Part shown: positions 35,427-43,665 of the stretch, in pieces
Layout: the number at the start of each line of letters is the position of its first letter
Numbering within the stretch: position 1 is the stretch's first letter
From: Saccharicrinis sp963666825
GTDB taxonomy: Bacteria > Bacteroidota > Bacteroidia > Bacteroidales > Marinilabiliaceae
Reading direction: 5' to 3'
NCBI GenBank assembly: GCA_963666825.2
Contig: OY763044.2
Location: 6,138,001 to 6,202,000, forward strand
Length of the DNA stretch: 64,000 nucleotides
Notes under the pieces: generated by a model
What the model saw: the letters and a program-made list of their open reading frames with translations, nothing else
Database searches by the model: none
What the model was told of the DNA's origin: nothing
Program-made: the position numbers and the translations under genes

Positions 35427-36053
35427 TTAAATTTTCATGCTTGATTCAAACGGGAGTCTGTTTATTAATGAACGCCCAAGAGTAACTTCATCGGTATACT
35501 CTAATTCATCTCCAATCGAAACACCTCTTGCAAGCGTAGTGATTTTAATATTTAATGAAGAAAATTTTCTGAATAAATAAAAATTGGTTGTGTCTCCTTC
35601 CATAGTAGTAGGAAGAGCAAATATTAATTCATTAATTTCTCCTGATTTTACTTTTTCTTCTAAAGGTTTAATGGTTAAGTCGTCTGGGCCAATTCCATCC
35701 ATAGGAGATATTATTCCTCCTAATACATGATACACTCCAAAATACTGTTGCGTGTTTTCAATTGCCATAACATCTTTAATGTTTTCTACTACGCATACCG
35801 TTGAATGGTCTCTCTTGACATTTGAACAAATATCACAAACATCGTTGTCTGAAATATTGAAACACTCTTTACAATAAACAATTTCTTCACTGAGTCTTTT
35901 TAGTGAGTCAGCAAAACGCAACACATCTTTCTTTTCTTGCTTTAACAGATAAAGAACTAATCTTAATGCACTTTTTCTACCAACTCCGGGGAGTTGAGAA
36001 AATTCTTTGACTGCATTTTCTAATATTTGCGATGGGTAGCTATCTGAATTCAT
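35427..36053 (-). CDS. recR: Recombination mediator protein RecR
   Basis: The 208-residue protein works with RecO and RecF to load RecA at gaps. It has the N-terminal helix-hairpin-helix (FSQLPGVGRKSALRL), the Cys4 zinc finger (CKECFNISDNDVCDIC) and the Toprim domain (VCVVENIKDVMAIE), with the usual C-terminal ARGVSIGDELEYTDEVTLGRSL segment split around residue 175-195. Full length. It is divergent from the symporter gene at 36165. Confidence 0.96.
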   Translation of the reverse strand: MNSDSYPSQILENAVKEFSQLPGVGRKSALRLVLYLLKQEKKDVLRFADSLKRLSEEIVYCKECFNISDNDVCDICSNVKRDHSTVCVVENIKDVMAIENTQQYFGVYHVLGGIISPMDGIGPDDLTIKPLEEKVKSGEINELIFALPTTMEGDTTNFYLFRKFSSLNIKITTLARGVSIGDELEYTDEVTLGRSLINRLPFESSMKI

Positions 36054-36164
36054 TATAACTCAAAAAAATTAATCGGTCAAAGTTAAAAAAATTATCAAGG
36101 TATAACTTGGATTAAAGAGTGCACTCCTTTATTTTTAACCGATTTTAAATATTAATATAATTTT

Positions 36165-37616
36165 ATGAAGCCTTTATATACAGGATTGCTGGTTGCTCTA
36201 TATTTTATTGTTTTAATGATTATTTCCTTTATAACAGGTAAAAAATCAGACAATAACAGTTTTTTTGTGGGTAATCGCCAGTCGCCTTGGTATATAGTAT
36301 CTATAGGTATGATTGGAGCCAGCTTGTCAGGTGTTACTTTTATATCTGTTCCGGGATGGGTAAATGCTACACAGTTCACATACCTACAGATGGTTGCCGG
36401 GTATTTTATCGGATATTTAACGATAGCTCATGTTCTGTTACCAGTTTATTATAAGTTAAATCTAACATCAATTTATACATATCTTGAAGAGCGATATGGA
36501 AAGTTTGGATATAAAACAGGCGCTTGGCTATTTTTGGTTTCAAGAACCATCGGAGCTTCAGCAAGATTATATTTGATGGCTAATGTTCTTCAATTAAGTT
36601 TATTTAATGCCTTAGGTATTCCATTTGCAGTAACTGTTTTTATTACAATTGCCTTGATATGGTTATATACATTCAGAGGTGGTATTAAAACAATTATTTG
36701 GACTGATACTCTTCAAACTGTATTTATGTTAACCTCAGTCATTATCACTATAGTTTATATTGCCAAAACAATGCATCTGGATATGTGGGGTGTTGTTGAT
36801 ATGATAAATCAAAGCGAGTTGAGTAAAGTTTTTGTTTTTGATGACTGGGATTCAAAACAGAATTTCTTTAAACAATTTGTAAGCGGTGCATTTATAACTA
36901 TTGTAATGACCGGTTTAGATCAGGATATGATGCAGAAGAATCTCTCATGTAAGAATTTGAAAGATGCGCAAAAAAATATGAAATGGTATGGTTTTGCATT
37001 TGTTCCGACCAATATTTTATTTTTATCATTGGGAGCATTACTATATATTTTTGCAAACCAACAAGGATTGGCTTTACCAGAACGTTCAGATGACTTGTTT
37101 CCAATGATTGTTAATAGTGGAAAATTACCAGCTATTGTGGGAGTATTTTTTATTATTGGCCTGGTTGCTGCAGCATACAGTAGTGCCGACTCAGCACTGA
37201 CTTCATTAACAACATCATTTTCGGTGGATATCTTAGGTACAAAGCATGGAGAAAACCTTTCTAAAAAAAGAAGGATGTTGGTGCATTTGTCCTTTTCATT
37301 GGTTTTAATGTTGACAATCATTCTTTTTAGGGTTTTTAAAGCAGATAGTATAATAAGTACCATATTTATTTTAGCAGGATACACCTATGGACCACTTTTG
37401 GGCTTATATGCATTTGGTTTGTTTAGTAAAATCAAAGTAAAAGATCAATGGATTCCAGTATTGGCCATTTTAGCCCCGGTTATTACAGGAATATTAGATT
37501 ATCATTCTTCTGATTGGTTTGGTTTTTCATTGGGATATGAAAAGTTGATTATAAACGGATTCGTAATGTTTATTGGTTTACTATTAATTCGTGATAGAGA
37601 TAGTGTTGAGGCATAA
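36165..37616 (+). CDS. Sodium:solute symporter family protein
   Basis: The 483-residue polytopic protein has about 13 membrane helices and the SSS (LeuT-fold) signature: MIGASLSGVTFISVPGW near helix 2, RTIGASARLYLMANV, and the sodium-site helix GLVAAAYSSADSALTSLTTSF split around residue 325-345. It should carry an organic solute inward with Na+, which is consistent with the Na+ pump encoded at 11.9-17.8 kb. The substrate cannot be read. It is followed after 190 bp by the PspA-polyamine cluster, and I see no terminator between them. Confidence 0.9.
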   Translation: MKPLYTGLLVALYFIVLMIISFITGKKSDNNSFFVGNRQSPWYIVSIGMIGASLSGVTFISVPGWVNATQFTYLQMVAGYFIGYLTIAHVLLPVYYKLNLTSIYTYLEERYGKFGYKTGAWLFLVSRTIGASARLYLMANVLQLSLFNALGIPFAVTVFITIALIWLYTFRGGIKTIIWTDTLQTVFMLTSVIITIVYIAKTMHLDMWGVVDMINQSELSKVFVFDDWDSKQNFFKQFVSGAFITIVMTGLDQDMMQKNLSCKNLKDAQKNMKWYGFAFVPTNILFLSLGALLYIFANQQGLALPERSDDLFPMIVNSGKLPAIVGVFFIIGLVAAAYSSADSALTSLTTSFSVDILGTKHGENLSKKRRMLVHLSFSLVLMLTIILFRVFKADSIISTIFILAGYTYGPLLGLYAFGLFSKIKVKDQWIPVLAILAPVITGILDYHSSDWFGFSLGYEKLIINGFVMFIGLLLIRDRDSVEA

Positions 37617-37806
37617 AATCTTGAACATATATTGATTATTCACGTTATTTTTCATAATATTGTAAACCTCTTGTTTTTCTATTTAAACCTAATAAAGGCA
37701 GATACATTAAAAATTTTACTAAGAAGCTACTGATGTGTATCTTCATACTGTTCTTGCCTTAATATTTCATAAATTATTTATAAACCTTTTCAACATTAAA
37801 ATTGCT

Positions 37807-38202
37807 ATGAGCGAAAATTTTAATAAGGTGAAAAATTACCTTTTAGATCTTGAATACAGAATTGTATCTGAAGATATTAATGAGGAACTTTTTATTATTG
37901 AAAAAGAAGAAGATGGTATCAGTAATGTAATTATTGACTGTGAAGACAGCATATTAATTATTGAAGGTCTTCTTTTTGAAATGAAAGAAGGATCATGTGA
38001 TATTTACAGATCCTTATTGCAAAAAAATCGTGAAATTATTCATGGAGCTTTCACTATTGATGAAAGTGGCAAAAGAGTGATCTTTAGAGATACTTTACAA
38101 TTAGAAAACCTTGATTTAAATGAGTTGGAAGCAACATTGAATTCATTAAAATTGTTGTTGTCAGAGTATTCGGAAGAGTTAATTGAATTTTCAAAAGCCT
38201 AA
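37807..38202 (+). CDS. YbjN/YjfI-like (DUF2170-like) small protein of the PspA cluster
   Basis: The frame opens at 37735, but the ATG at 37807 (MSENFNKV) gives the compact 131-residue form and is preferred. The acidic alpha/beta protein has the type III chaperone-like pattern seen in YbjN and DUF2170 (VIIDCEDSILIIEGLLFEM, LLQKNREIIHGAFTIDE, LENLDLNELEATLNSLKLLL). In the E. coli yjf locus the equivalent place before PspA-like YjfJ is held by YjfI (DUF2170). I therefore infer that it is an adaptor for PspA, 11 bp downstream. Confidence 0.65.
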   Translation: MSENFNKVKNYLLDLEYRIVSEDINEELFIIEKEEDGISNVIIDCEDSILIIEGLLFEMKEGSCDIYRSLLQKNREIIHGAFTIDESGKRVIFRDTLQLENLDLNELEATLNSLKLLLSEYSEELIEFSKA

Positions 38203-38213
38203 AAATTGTAAGG

Positions 38214-38915
38214 ATGAGTATTTTTAATAGAATATTTAGAGTAGGAAAAGCAGAAGCACATGCGCTAGTTGATAAACTGGAGGATCCAATCAAAATGACT
38301 GAACAGGGAATTCGTGATCTGAAAAAGGATTTGGATAAAAGTTTGCAGGCTTTGGCAGAAGTTAAAGCATTGGCTATTCGCAGTAAAAAGGATTTGGTAA
38401 CAAATACAGAAATAGCTAAAAATTATGAGCAAAAAGCCATTTTGTTAATTCAAAAAGCCGAAAAAGGAGAGTTAGATGTTGCTGAAGCAGATAGATTGGC
38501 AACAGAAGCCTTGTCAAGAAAAGAAGAAGCTGTTGAAGCAGCTAATCGTGCTCAGGAGGAAGTAACTCGTTTTGATACTAATATCTCAAGCCTTGATAAG
38601 AATATTAAAAAGCTTAAGAGCACCATTACAAGTTATGAAAATGAGTTGCGTACTTTAAAAGCTCGAGCAAGAGTCAGTAGTGCTACTCAAAAAATAAATA
38701 AGCAATTAAGCGGAATTGATAGCTCAGGAACTGTTTCTATGCTTGAAAAAATGAAAGAAAAAGTGGCTCAACAGGAAGCTATGAGTGAAGCATATGGCGA
38801 AATAGCTTTTGAGAATCGTAGTATTGATGATGAAATAGATGATGTTTTATCTGATAAGCAAGTGAAAGCTTCTAATTCATTAGAAGAGCTTAAAGCTAAA
38901 TTGAAACAAAAATAG
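38214..38915 (+). CDS. pspA: PspA/IM30 family membrane-stress protein
   Basis: The 233-residue protein is one long coiled coil with the PspA start MSIFNRIFRVGKAEAHALVDKLEDP (amphipathic membrane-contact helix, shown to residue 20 in the first stretch) and IRDLKKDLDKSLQALAEVK. PspA/Vipp1/ESCRT-III relatives polymerise on damaged inner membrane and limit proton leak. Here the partner set (DUF4178, DUF350, polyamine enzymes, K+ channel) is unlike the classical pspF-pspABC operon and closer to E. coli yjfJ. It is second in the run, with 11-bp gaps on both sides. Confidence 0.92.
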   Translation: MSIFNRIFRVGKAEAHALVDKLEDPIKMTEQGIRDLKKDLDKSLQALAEVKALAIRSKKDLVTNTEIAKNYEQKAILLIQKAEKGELDVAEADRLATEALSRKEEAVEAANRAQEEVTRFDTNISSLDKNIKKLKSTITSYENELRTLKARARVSSATQKINKQLSGIDSSGTVSMLEKMKEKVAQQEAMSEAYGEIAFENRSIDDEIDDVLSDKQVKASNSLEELKAKLKQK

Positions 38916-38926
38916 TAAAGACAAAT

Positions 38927-39469
38927 ATGGGTATCTTTGATATTTTTAAGAAAAAAGAACCTCATTATGATAGCACCAATATCCAGGTTAAAGATCTGGA
39001 TGTTGGTTTTGTTTTTGAATATGACCTGTCAACCTGGGAGGTTCAGGCAATATATGAATACGATTGGGGGGATAATTATTTTACACGAGAATTTAAAATC
39101 TCTGATGGTGCAAATACAAGATTTATATCTATTGAGGAAGATGATGAACTTGAGCTTTCAATCACGAATAAAATTAAAATCAGAGCTATTGATGAAAGTC
39201 TTTTAGAAACGCTACAGGATAAACAACAACCTCCTAAATCAATTGCATATGGTGGAATTACTTATTATTTAGAGAATGAAGCCCCAGGCTATTTTCATGA
39301 TATAGCAAAAGGAGATAATTGGGAAGAATTCAGATCCTGGGATTTTGAAGATAAAGATGGTGAAAATATTCTTTGCATTGAACAATGGGATGAGAAGGAG
39401 TTTGAAGCATCAATAGGAAAAAAAATTAAAGAGTTTGAAATTTCAAATATTTTACCTTCAGGTAATTAA
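38927..39469 (+). CDS. DUF4178 domain protein
   Basis: The 180-residue soluble protein opens with MGIFDIFKKKE and has the DUF4178 pattern in two halves: VGFVFEYDLSTWEVQAIYEYDW and GITYYLENEAPGYFHDIAKGDNWEEFRSWDFEDKD, each broken here into shorter blocks at about residues 25-45 and 103-138. DUF4178 proteins accompany PspA, DUF350 and spermidine synthase genes in many bacteria. The function is unknown, but its place equals YjfK (DUF2491) in the yjf locus. It is strongly acidic, with no signal peptide. Confidence 0.8.
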   Translation: MGIFDIFKKKEPHYDSTNIQVKDLDVGFVFEYDLSTWEVQAIYEYDWGDNYFTREFKISDGANTRFISIEEDDELELSITNKIKIRAIDESLLETLQDKQQPPKSIAYGGITYYLENEAPGYFHDIAKGDNWEEFRSWDFEDKDGENILCIEQWDEKEFEASIGKKIKEFEISNILPSGN

Positions 39470-39490
39470 TTGCCTAACAATACCTAATGT

Positions 39491-40309
39491 ATGGATAATA
39501 AATTAGCAAAAATTATTATTGCAGTTGTTATTGGTTTTTTTATGTTGAAAACATGTAGCACCTGCAAATCAAATAGAAACTACTATTCAGATTCAGGAAT
39601 TAGTAGTTGGGAAAAATCACCGGTTGATAACCTGGTCAGATCATTATCTAATGAACAGAACTTTTCTATTATCTTGTTAGATATGGATTCCAGAAGTAAT
39701 GGATATTATCACCAGTATCAGGTTTTAATTGAAAAGTCGGATACTGTTTTATCACAAGAAACCGATTGGGAAAAAGTTAGTGAAACTTTTTTTGCTGACA
39801 ATATCAATAATATGGGAATGGAAATAGCTTCTAAAAAGGATGGTAAATTATCAAAAGTTGCCAGTCCTGCCGGTTATAACCATTATATTGGAAACGAAAA
39901 ATATGGACACTGGACTCAGCGAAATGGGACATCATTTTGGGAGTTTTATGGTCAGTATGCATTCATGTCATCCATGTTTAATTTAATGACATACCCGGTA
40001 CGTCGTTCTTATTATGATGATTATTATGGAGGAGGCTACTATGGAAGCAGACCATATTATGGGCCATCAGGAAGAACTATGTATGGAACTCGTTCTTATA
40101 CTTCTTCATCATCTGGTAAATCTACAACCTGGGCGTCAAAACCATCCAACTTTAAAAGTCAGGTGCGAAGTCAGGTGTCAAGGTCAAGTTCTGCTAGTTC
40201 ATCACGCAGCTATTCATCAAGTTCAAGCTATTCACAAAAATCAAGGAGTTCATCACGTTATAGTAGTTCTTCTTCTTCCAGAAGCCGTAGTGGAGGTTTT
40301 GGAAAATAG
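39491..40309 (+). CDS. Ser-rich membrane-anchored DUF1190-like protein
   Basis: The 272-residue protein has one N-terminal hydrophobic segment (about 5-18, then KTCSTCKS), a 120-residue globular part, a Tyr/Gly patch (DDYYGGGYYGSRPYYG) and a long Ser/Arg tail ending SRSRSGGFGK. The low-complexity tail with a closing RSGGFG recalls YgiB/YjfM-type DUF1190 proteins, and YjfM is a yjf-locus member, which supports that reading. The core itself I do not recognise. It likely sits at the inner membrane facing the periplasm. Gaps are 21 bp upstream and 11 bp downstream. Confidence 0.6.
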   Translation: MDNKLAKIIIAVVIGFFMLKTCSTCKSNRNYYSDSGISSWEKSPVDNLVRSLSNEQNFSIILLDMDSRSNGYYHQYQVLIEKSDTVLSQETDWEKVSETFFADNINNMGMEIASKKDGKLSKVASPAGYNHYIGNEKYGHWTQRNGTSFWEFYGQYAFMSSMFNLMTYPVRRSYYDDYYGGGYYGSRPYYGPSGRTMYGTRSYTSSSSGKSTTWASKPSNFKSQVRSQVSRSSSASSSRSYSSSSSYSQKSRSSSRYSSSSSSRSRSGGFGK

Positions 40310-40320
40310 TCTAAATCTAA

Positions 40321-41208
40321 ATGTATATAACTATGAATTTTTCAGATATTTCAACAATATTATATGATGCAATAGCATATATTGCTGCTGGTTTTGTGAT
40401 TTTCTTTCTTGGTAAATTAGTTTATCAATTAGTTAATAAAGGATTTAATGTAAAAGATGAGCTGGTTGAAAAAGATAACCTTGCATTTGCTTTTGCTCAT
40501 ACAGGATACTTTATCGGTTTACTTTTAGCAGTTGGTAGTGCTATTGTTGGTCCTACCAGAGGACTTGTAAACGATCTGATAGATATTTTGTCTTATGGGG
40601 TATTGGCTATTGTATTATTAAACTTATCTATTTGGCTTAACGATAAAATCATTTTAAGTAAGTTCTCTGTTAAAAAAGAAATCGTTGAGGATAGAAACTC
40701 AGGTACAGGAGTTATTGAAGGTGCTGTATCTATTGCCTCAGGGTTGATTATTTTTGGTGCTGTAAGTGGAGAATCTGAAATTGGAGGATGGGGTTATGGA
40801 TTTTTAACTGCCACAGTCTTTTGGGCAGCGGGGCAAGTTGCCATTATTATAGCCGCTGCAATTTACCAATTAATTACACCTTATGATGTACATGAACATA
40901 TAGAAAAAGATAATGTAGCAGTAGGTGTTGGTTTTGCAGGTGCACTAATAGCGATAGCTAATTTAATTCGTTATGGTATCTCAGGTGATTTCGAAGGTTG
41001 GGGAGTAACATTTTCACAAGCAGGATTTGAACTTATAATTGGAATTGTTTTATTGCCGGTAATGAGGTTTTTGACCGACAAGATTCTACTGCCAGGACAA
41101 CGATTAACTGATGAGATAGTAAATCAGGAGCGACCTAATGTTGGAGCTGCTATAATAGAGGCTTTTGCTTATATTGGTGGTTCTGTGTTGATAACCTGGT
41201 GTTTATAA
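40321..41208 (+). CDS. Tandem-duplicated DUF350 membrane protein (YjfL-like)
   Basis: The 295-residue protein consists of two homologous halves: EKDNLAFAFAHTGYFIG pairs with EKDNVAVGVGFAGALIA, and NDKIILSKFSVKKEIV with TDKILLPGQRLTDEIV. Each half has about four membrane helices, so the whole has eight, against four in single-domain DUF350/YjfL. ATGs at 40321 and 40333 are both possible starts. The family has no known activity; genomic linkage is to PspA and spermidine-type genes. A terminator-like hairpin follows, separating it from the next gene. Confidence 0.85.
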   Translation: MYITMNFSDISTILYDAIAYIAAGFVIFFLGKLVYQLVNKGFNVKDELVEKDNLAFAFAHTGYFIGLLLAVGSAIVGPTRGLVNDLIDILSYGVLAIVLLNLSIWLNDKIILSKFSVKKEIVEDRNSGTGVIEGAVSIASGLIIFGAVSGESEIGGWGYGFLTATVFWAAGQVAIIIAAAIYQLITPYDVHEHIEKDNVAVGVGFAGALIAIANLIRYGISGDFEGWGVTFSQAGFELIIGIVLLPVMRFLTDKILLPGQRLTDEIVNQERPNVGAAIIEAFAYIGGSVLITWCL

Positions 41209-41226
41209 AATATTTGTAAAGCTTTT

Positions 41227-41262
41227 AAAAGTATCAGGTATAAATCTGATACTTTTATTTTT
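41227..41262 (+). terminator. Terminator-like hairpin inside the PspA-polyamine cluster
   Basis: A perfect 11-bp stem AAAAGTATCAG/CTGATACTTTT (41227-41237 with 41246-41256) runs into ATTTTTA. It divides the cluster into two transcription units or attenuates the second. Confidence 0.8.
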
Positions 41263-41277
41263 ACATTCCTTTATTAT

Positions 41278-41292
41278 TGTCAGTTTCTGACA
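41278..41292 (+). promoter_or_regulatory. Palindrome TGTCAGtttCTGACA, candidate operator
   Basis: A perfect 6-bp inverted repeat with a 3-bp spacer lies 25 bp before the spermidine synthase-like start, just past the mid-cluster terminator. Its size and placement fit a dimeric repressor site for the second half of the cluster, but no regulator is identified. Confidence 0.45.
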
Positions 41293-41316
41293 CTATTTAA
41301 TAATCTCAATATTTTA

Positions 41317-42870
41317 ATGTTTAAGATTAAAAATAAGTATTCTGCCATTTTAATGGCAGCTATCTTTGCAACTGGATTTAGTGGTATAGTTGCCGAGTAT
41401 TTACTATCTACTTTAGCTACTTATTTTTTAGGTGATTCTACTATCCAATGGGCCCTGATTGTATCCACAATGATGTTTTCAATGGGATTGGGAAGTAGAA
41501 TAAGTAAGTCGTTTGTAAATAATCTGACAGAAAAATTTCTGATACTAGAATTTATACTTTCCATAGTTGTTTCTTTTGTACCGTTAGTTGTTTACACGGC
41601 TTCGGCATATACAGCCTCCCTGTCTGTAATTATTTATGCATGTAGTATTTTGATCGGAATGCTAATTGGAATGGAAATTCCATTGGTTACCAGGATAAAT
41701 GATCAGTATGAGGATTTAAGAGTAAATATTTCAAAAGTACTTGAAAATGATTATTATGGAAGTTTATTAGGAGGAGTTTTCTTTGCTTTTGTAGGTATAC
41801 CTTTTCTTGGATTAAATTATACACCATTCGTTCTTGGAGTTGTAAATTTTAGTGTAGCTATAGGCGTTTATATTTTCTTAAAGAAATTTATAAATACCTC
41901 CTATAAAATACCTTTTAATATTTCTGTTATAGCGATTATGCTTGTATTGATAGGAGGAGTTTTTCTGTCCGAACCTATCATTACTTATGGAGAGCAACAA
42001 AAATATAAGGATAAAGTCATTTATGCTGAGCAAACCAAATATCAACGTATCGTTATTACACAATGGAAGAATGATTTTTGGTTATATTTAAATGGAAATC
42101 AGCAATTATGTACTATGGATGAAATGATGTATCATGAGCCTTTAGTTCATCCAGTAATGTCACTTCATCCAAACCCGCAAGAGGTTTTAGTATTAGGTGG
42201 AGGTGATGGTTGTGCTGTTCGTGAGATATTAAAATACGAAGCAGTAAAACATATTACATTGGTTGATCTGGATCCGGAAATGACAAAACTTGGAAAAGAT
42301 TATCCATTATTAACACAATTAAATAAAGGTTCCCTGAATGATGCTAAAGTAAAGGTATTAAATCAGGATGGTTTTACTTATGTAAGTGGAAATAATTCTT
42401 TTTATGATGTAATTATTGTTGACTTGCCAGATCCACGAACAGTAGAGTTGGGGAGATTGTATTCTGAGGAGTTTTATAAAATTGCATATAAACATCTTAG
42501 ACCCGGTGGTGCCATTATCACCCAGGCAGGTAGCCCATATTTTGCCACAAAAGCATTTAAATGTATTGTTAAAACTATGGAAAGTGCAGGTTTCGTAACC
42601 GTACCATTGCATAATCAGGTAATTACGTTGGGTGAATGGGGGTGGAGTTTAGGAGTTAAGCAGTCTGATGATTACCCATTGAAGAAAGCTTTACAGAGTT
42701 TACATTTTGATAATATTCAGACAAAATGGTTGACAAACGAAGCAATGCAATTAATTACTTCATTTGGTAAAGATGTATATCCGGGACAGAGTGACTCCGT
42801 AAAAATTAATAAAATTCATGATCCGGTTCTGTATAAATATTATTTGAAAGGAAATTGGGATCTGTACTAG
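41317..42870 (+). CDS. Membrane spermidine synthase-like aminopropyltransferase
   Basis: The 517-residue protein joins about seven membrane helices (1-215) to a cytoplasmic spermidine synthase domain (about 230-480). The latter has the AdoMet-type motif VLGGGDGCAVREI, the acidic DLDPEM, and the catalytic-region VDLPDP followed by LYSEEFY. The conserved Asp residues for amine binding appear present. The membrane-anchored form is often found with DUF4178 and DUF350 genes. The next gene encodes a SpeD-like protein that would supply decarboxylated AdoMet, so enzyme and cosubstrate source are paired. Confidence 0.9.
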   Translation: MFKIKNKYSAILMAAIFATGFSGIVAEYLLSTLATYFLGDSTIQWALIVSTMMFSMGLGSRISKSFVNNLTEKFLILEFILSIVVSFVPLVVYTASAYTASLSVIIYACSILIGMLIGMEIPLVTRINDQYEDLRVNISKVLENDYYGSLLGGVFFAFVGIPFLGLNYTPFVLGVVNFSVAIGVYIFLKKFINTSYKIPFNISVIAIMLVLIGGVFLSEPIITYGEQQKYKDKVIYAEQTKYQRIVITQWKNDFWLYLNGNQQLCTMDEMMYHEPLVHPVMSLHPNPQEVLVLGGGDGCAVREILKYEAVKHITLVDLDPEMTKLGKDYPLLTQLNKGSLNDAKVKVLNQDGFTYVSGNNSFYDVIIVDLPDPRTVELGRLYSEEFYKIAYKHLRPGGAIITQAGSPYFATKAFKCIVKTMESAGFVTVPLHNQVITLGEWGWSLGVKQSDDYPLKKALQSLHFDNIQTKWLTNEAMQLITSFGKDVYPGQSDSVKINKIHDPVLYKYYLKGNWDLY

Positions 42871-42893
42871 CTTAGTACATTAAAGTATAAACT

Positions 42894-43265
42894 ATGGTTA
42901 AATTAGAACATAAACAATTGCCTCCGAAAATATATACTTTAAAAGGATGGATAAATTTAGTTGATGAGGAAGAACTGGATACTATATTTGAAAGGATTTT
43001 ACAAAACTCAGAATTTAGAATACTAAATTTCTCTTCTCATAAGTTTCCCGTAAATGGTTATACTGCTTTTTGGTTATTGGCAGAATCACACCTTGCAATA
43101 CATACATTTACAGATAGTAGAGTGACTTACATAGAATTGTCGAGTTGTAATTTTGAGAAAGCTAAAATATTTAAGAAATTGTCTGAAGAATTAAAGTATA
43201 AAATTACCTGGGATAACAATATCGTCTGTTGTGAACCTGCTTTAATAAAAACAGAACAATTTTAA
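42894..43265 (+). CDS. Minimal S-adenosylmethionine decarboxylase-like protein
   Basis: The 123-residue protein matches short prokaryotic SpeD: VNGYTAFWLLAESHLAIHTF contains the self-cleavage site E64-S65, where Ser would become the pyruvoyl group, together with H70 (IHT) and C85 (LSSC). These correspond, with a constant offset of two, to the Ser63/His68/Cys83 set known in the Thermotoga enzyme. The expected His near the N-terminus is less clear, and part of the usual C-terminal half is divergent. It lies 23 bp after the spermidine synthase-like gene, its natural metabolic partner. Confidence 0.8.
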   Translation: MVKLEHKQLPPKIYTLKGWINLVDEEELDTIFERILQNSEFRILNFSSHKFPVNGYTAFWLLAESHLAIHTFTDSRVTYIELSSCNFEKAKIFKKLSEELKYKITWDNNIVCCEPALIKTEQF

Positions 43266-43276
43266 CGCTGATAATT

Positions 43277-43657
43277 ATGGGAATACTTTCTTCTTTACTT
43301 GGAAATGTCGGTGCGATAAATAACGAAAAGCTTTTAAAGGAATATGGTGGTTTGTTTATTGAAAATGAAATTGTTGAAATTGGTTTTAAACTGATTCGAG
43401 ATACTTTTGTTTTTACCAATAAAAGATTAATTGTGGTAGATAAACAGGGAGTAACAGGAAGAAAAACCGAATACTTTTCGATTCCTTATAAAAGTATTTC
43501 ACGTTTTAGCATAGAAACTGCCGGTACATTTGATTTAGATTCGGAATTAAAGGTATGGATTTCAAGTGAACAAAATCCAAGTATTGTAAAGAAATTTAAT
43601 AAATCAGTAAATGTATATGATGTGCAAAAAGTTTTAGCTCAGTATGTACTAGGTTAA
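43277..43657 (+). CDS. Bacterial PH domain protein (bPH_1/YvbH-like)
   Basis: The 126-residue protein is essentially one bacterial pleckstrin-homology domain: EIVEIGFKLIRDTFVFTNKR, LIVVDKQGVTGRKTEYFSIPYKSISRF (spread over residues 52-78), and DLDSELKVWIS. It has no signal peptide or membrane helix, so it acts in the cytoplasm or on the inner membrane surface. Such domains bind lipid or protein partners. Its place between the polyamine genes and the K+ channel, with 11- and 8-bp gaps, ties it to both. Confidence 0.82.
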   Translation: MGILSSLLGNVGAINNEKLLKEYGGLFIENEIVEIGFKLIRDTFVFTNKRLIVVDKQGVTGRKTEYFSIPYKSISRFSIETAGTFDLDSELKVWISSEQNPSIVKKFNKSVNVYDVQKVLAQYVLG

Positions 43658-43665
43658 TTATTAAA

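Noticed and set aside
40014..40367. 117-residue His/Gln/Val-rich frame overlapping the Ser-rich gene
   Set aside because: It is the +1 shadow of the Ser-rich repeat codons, with no start context of its own.
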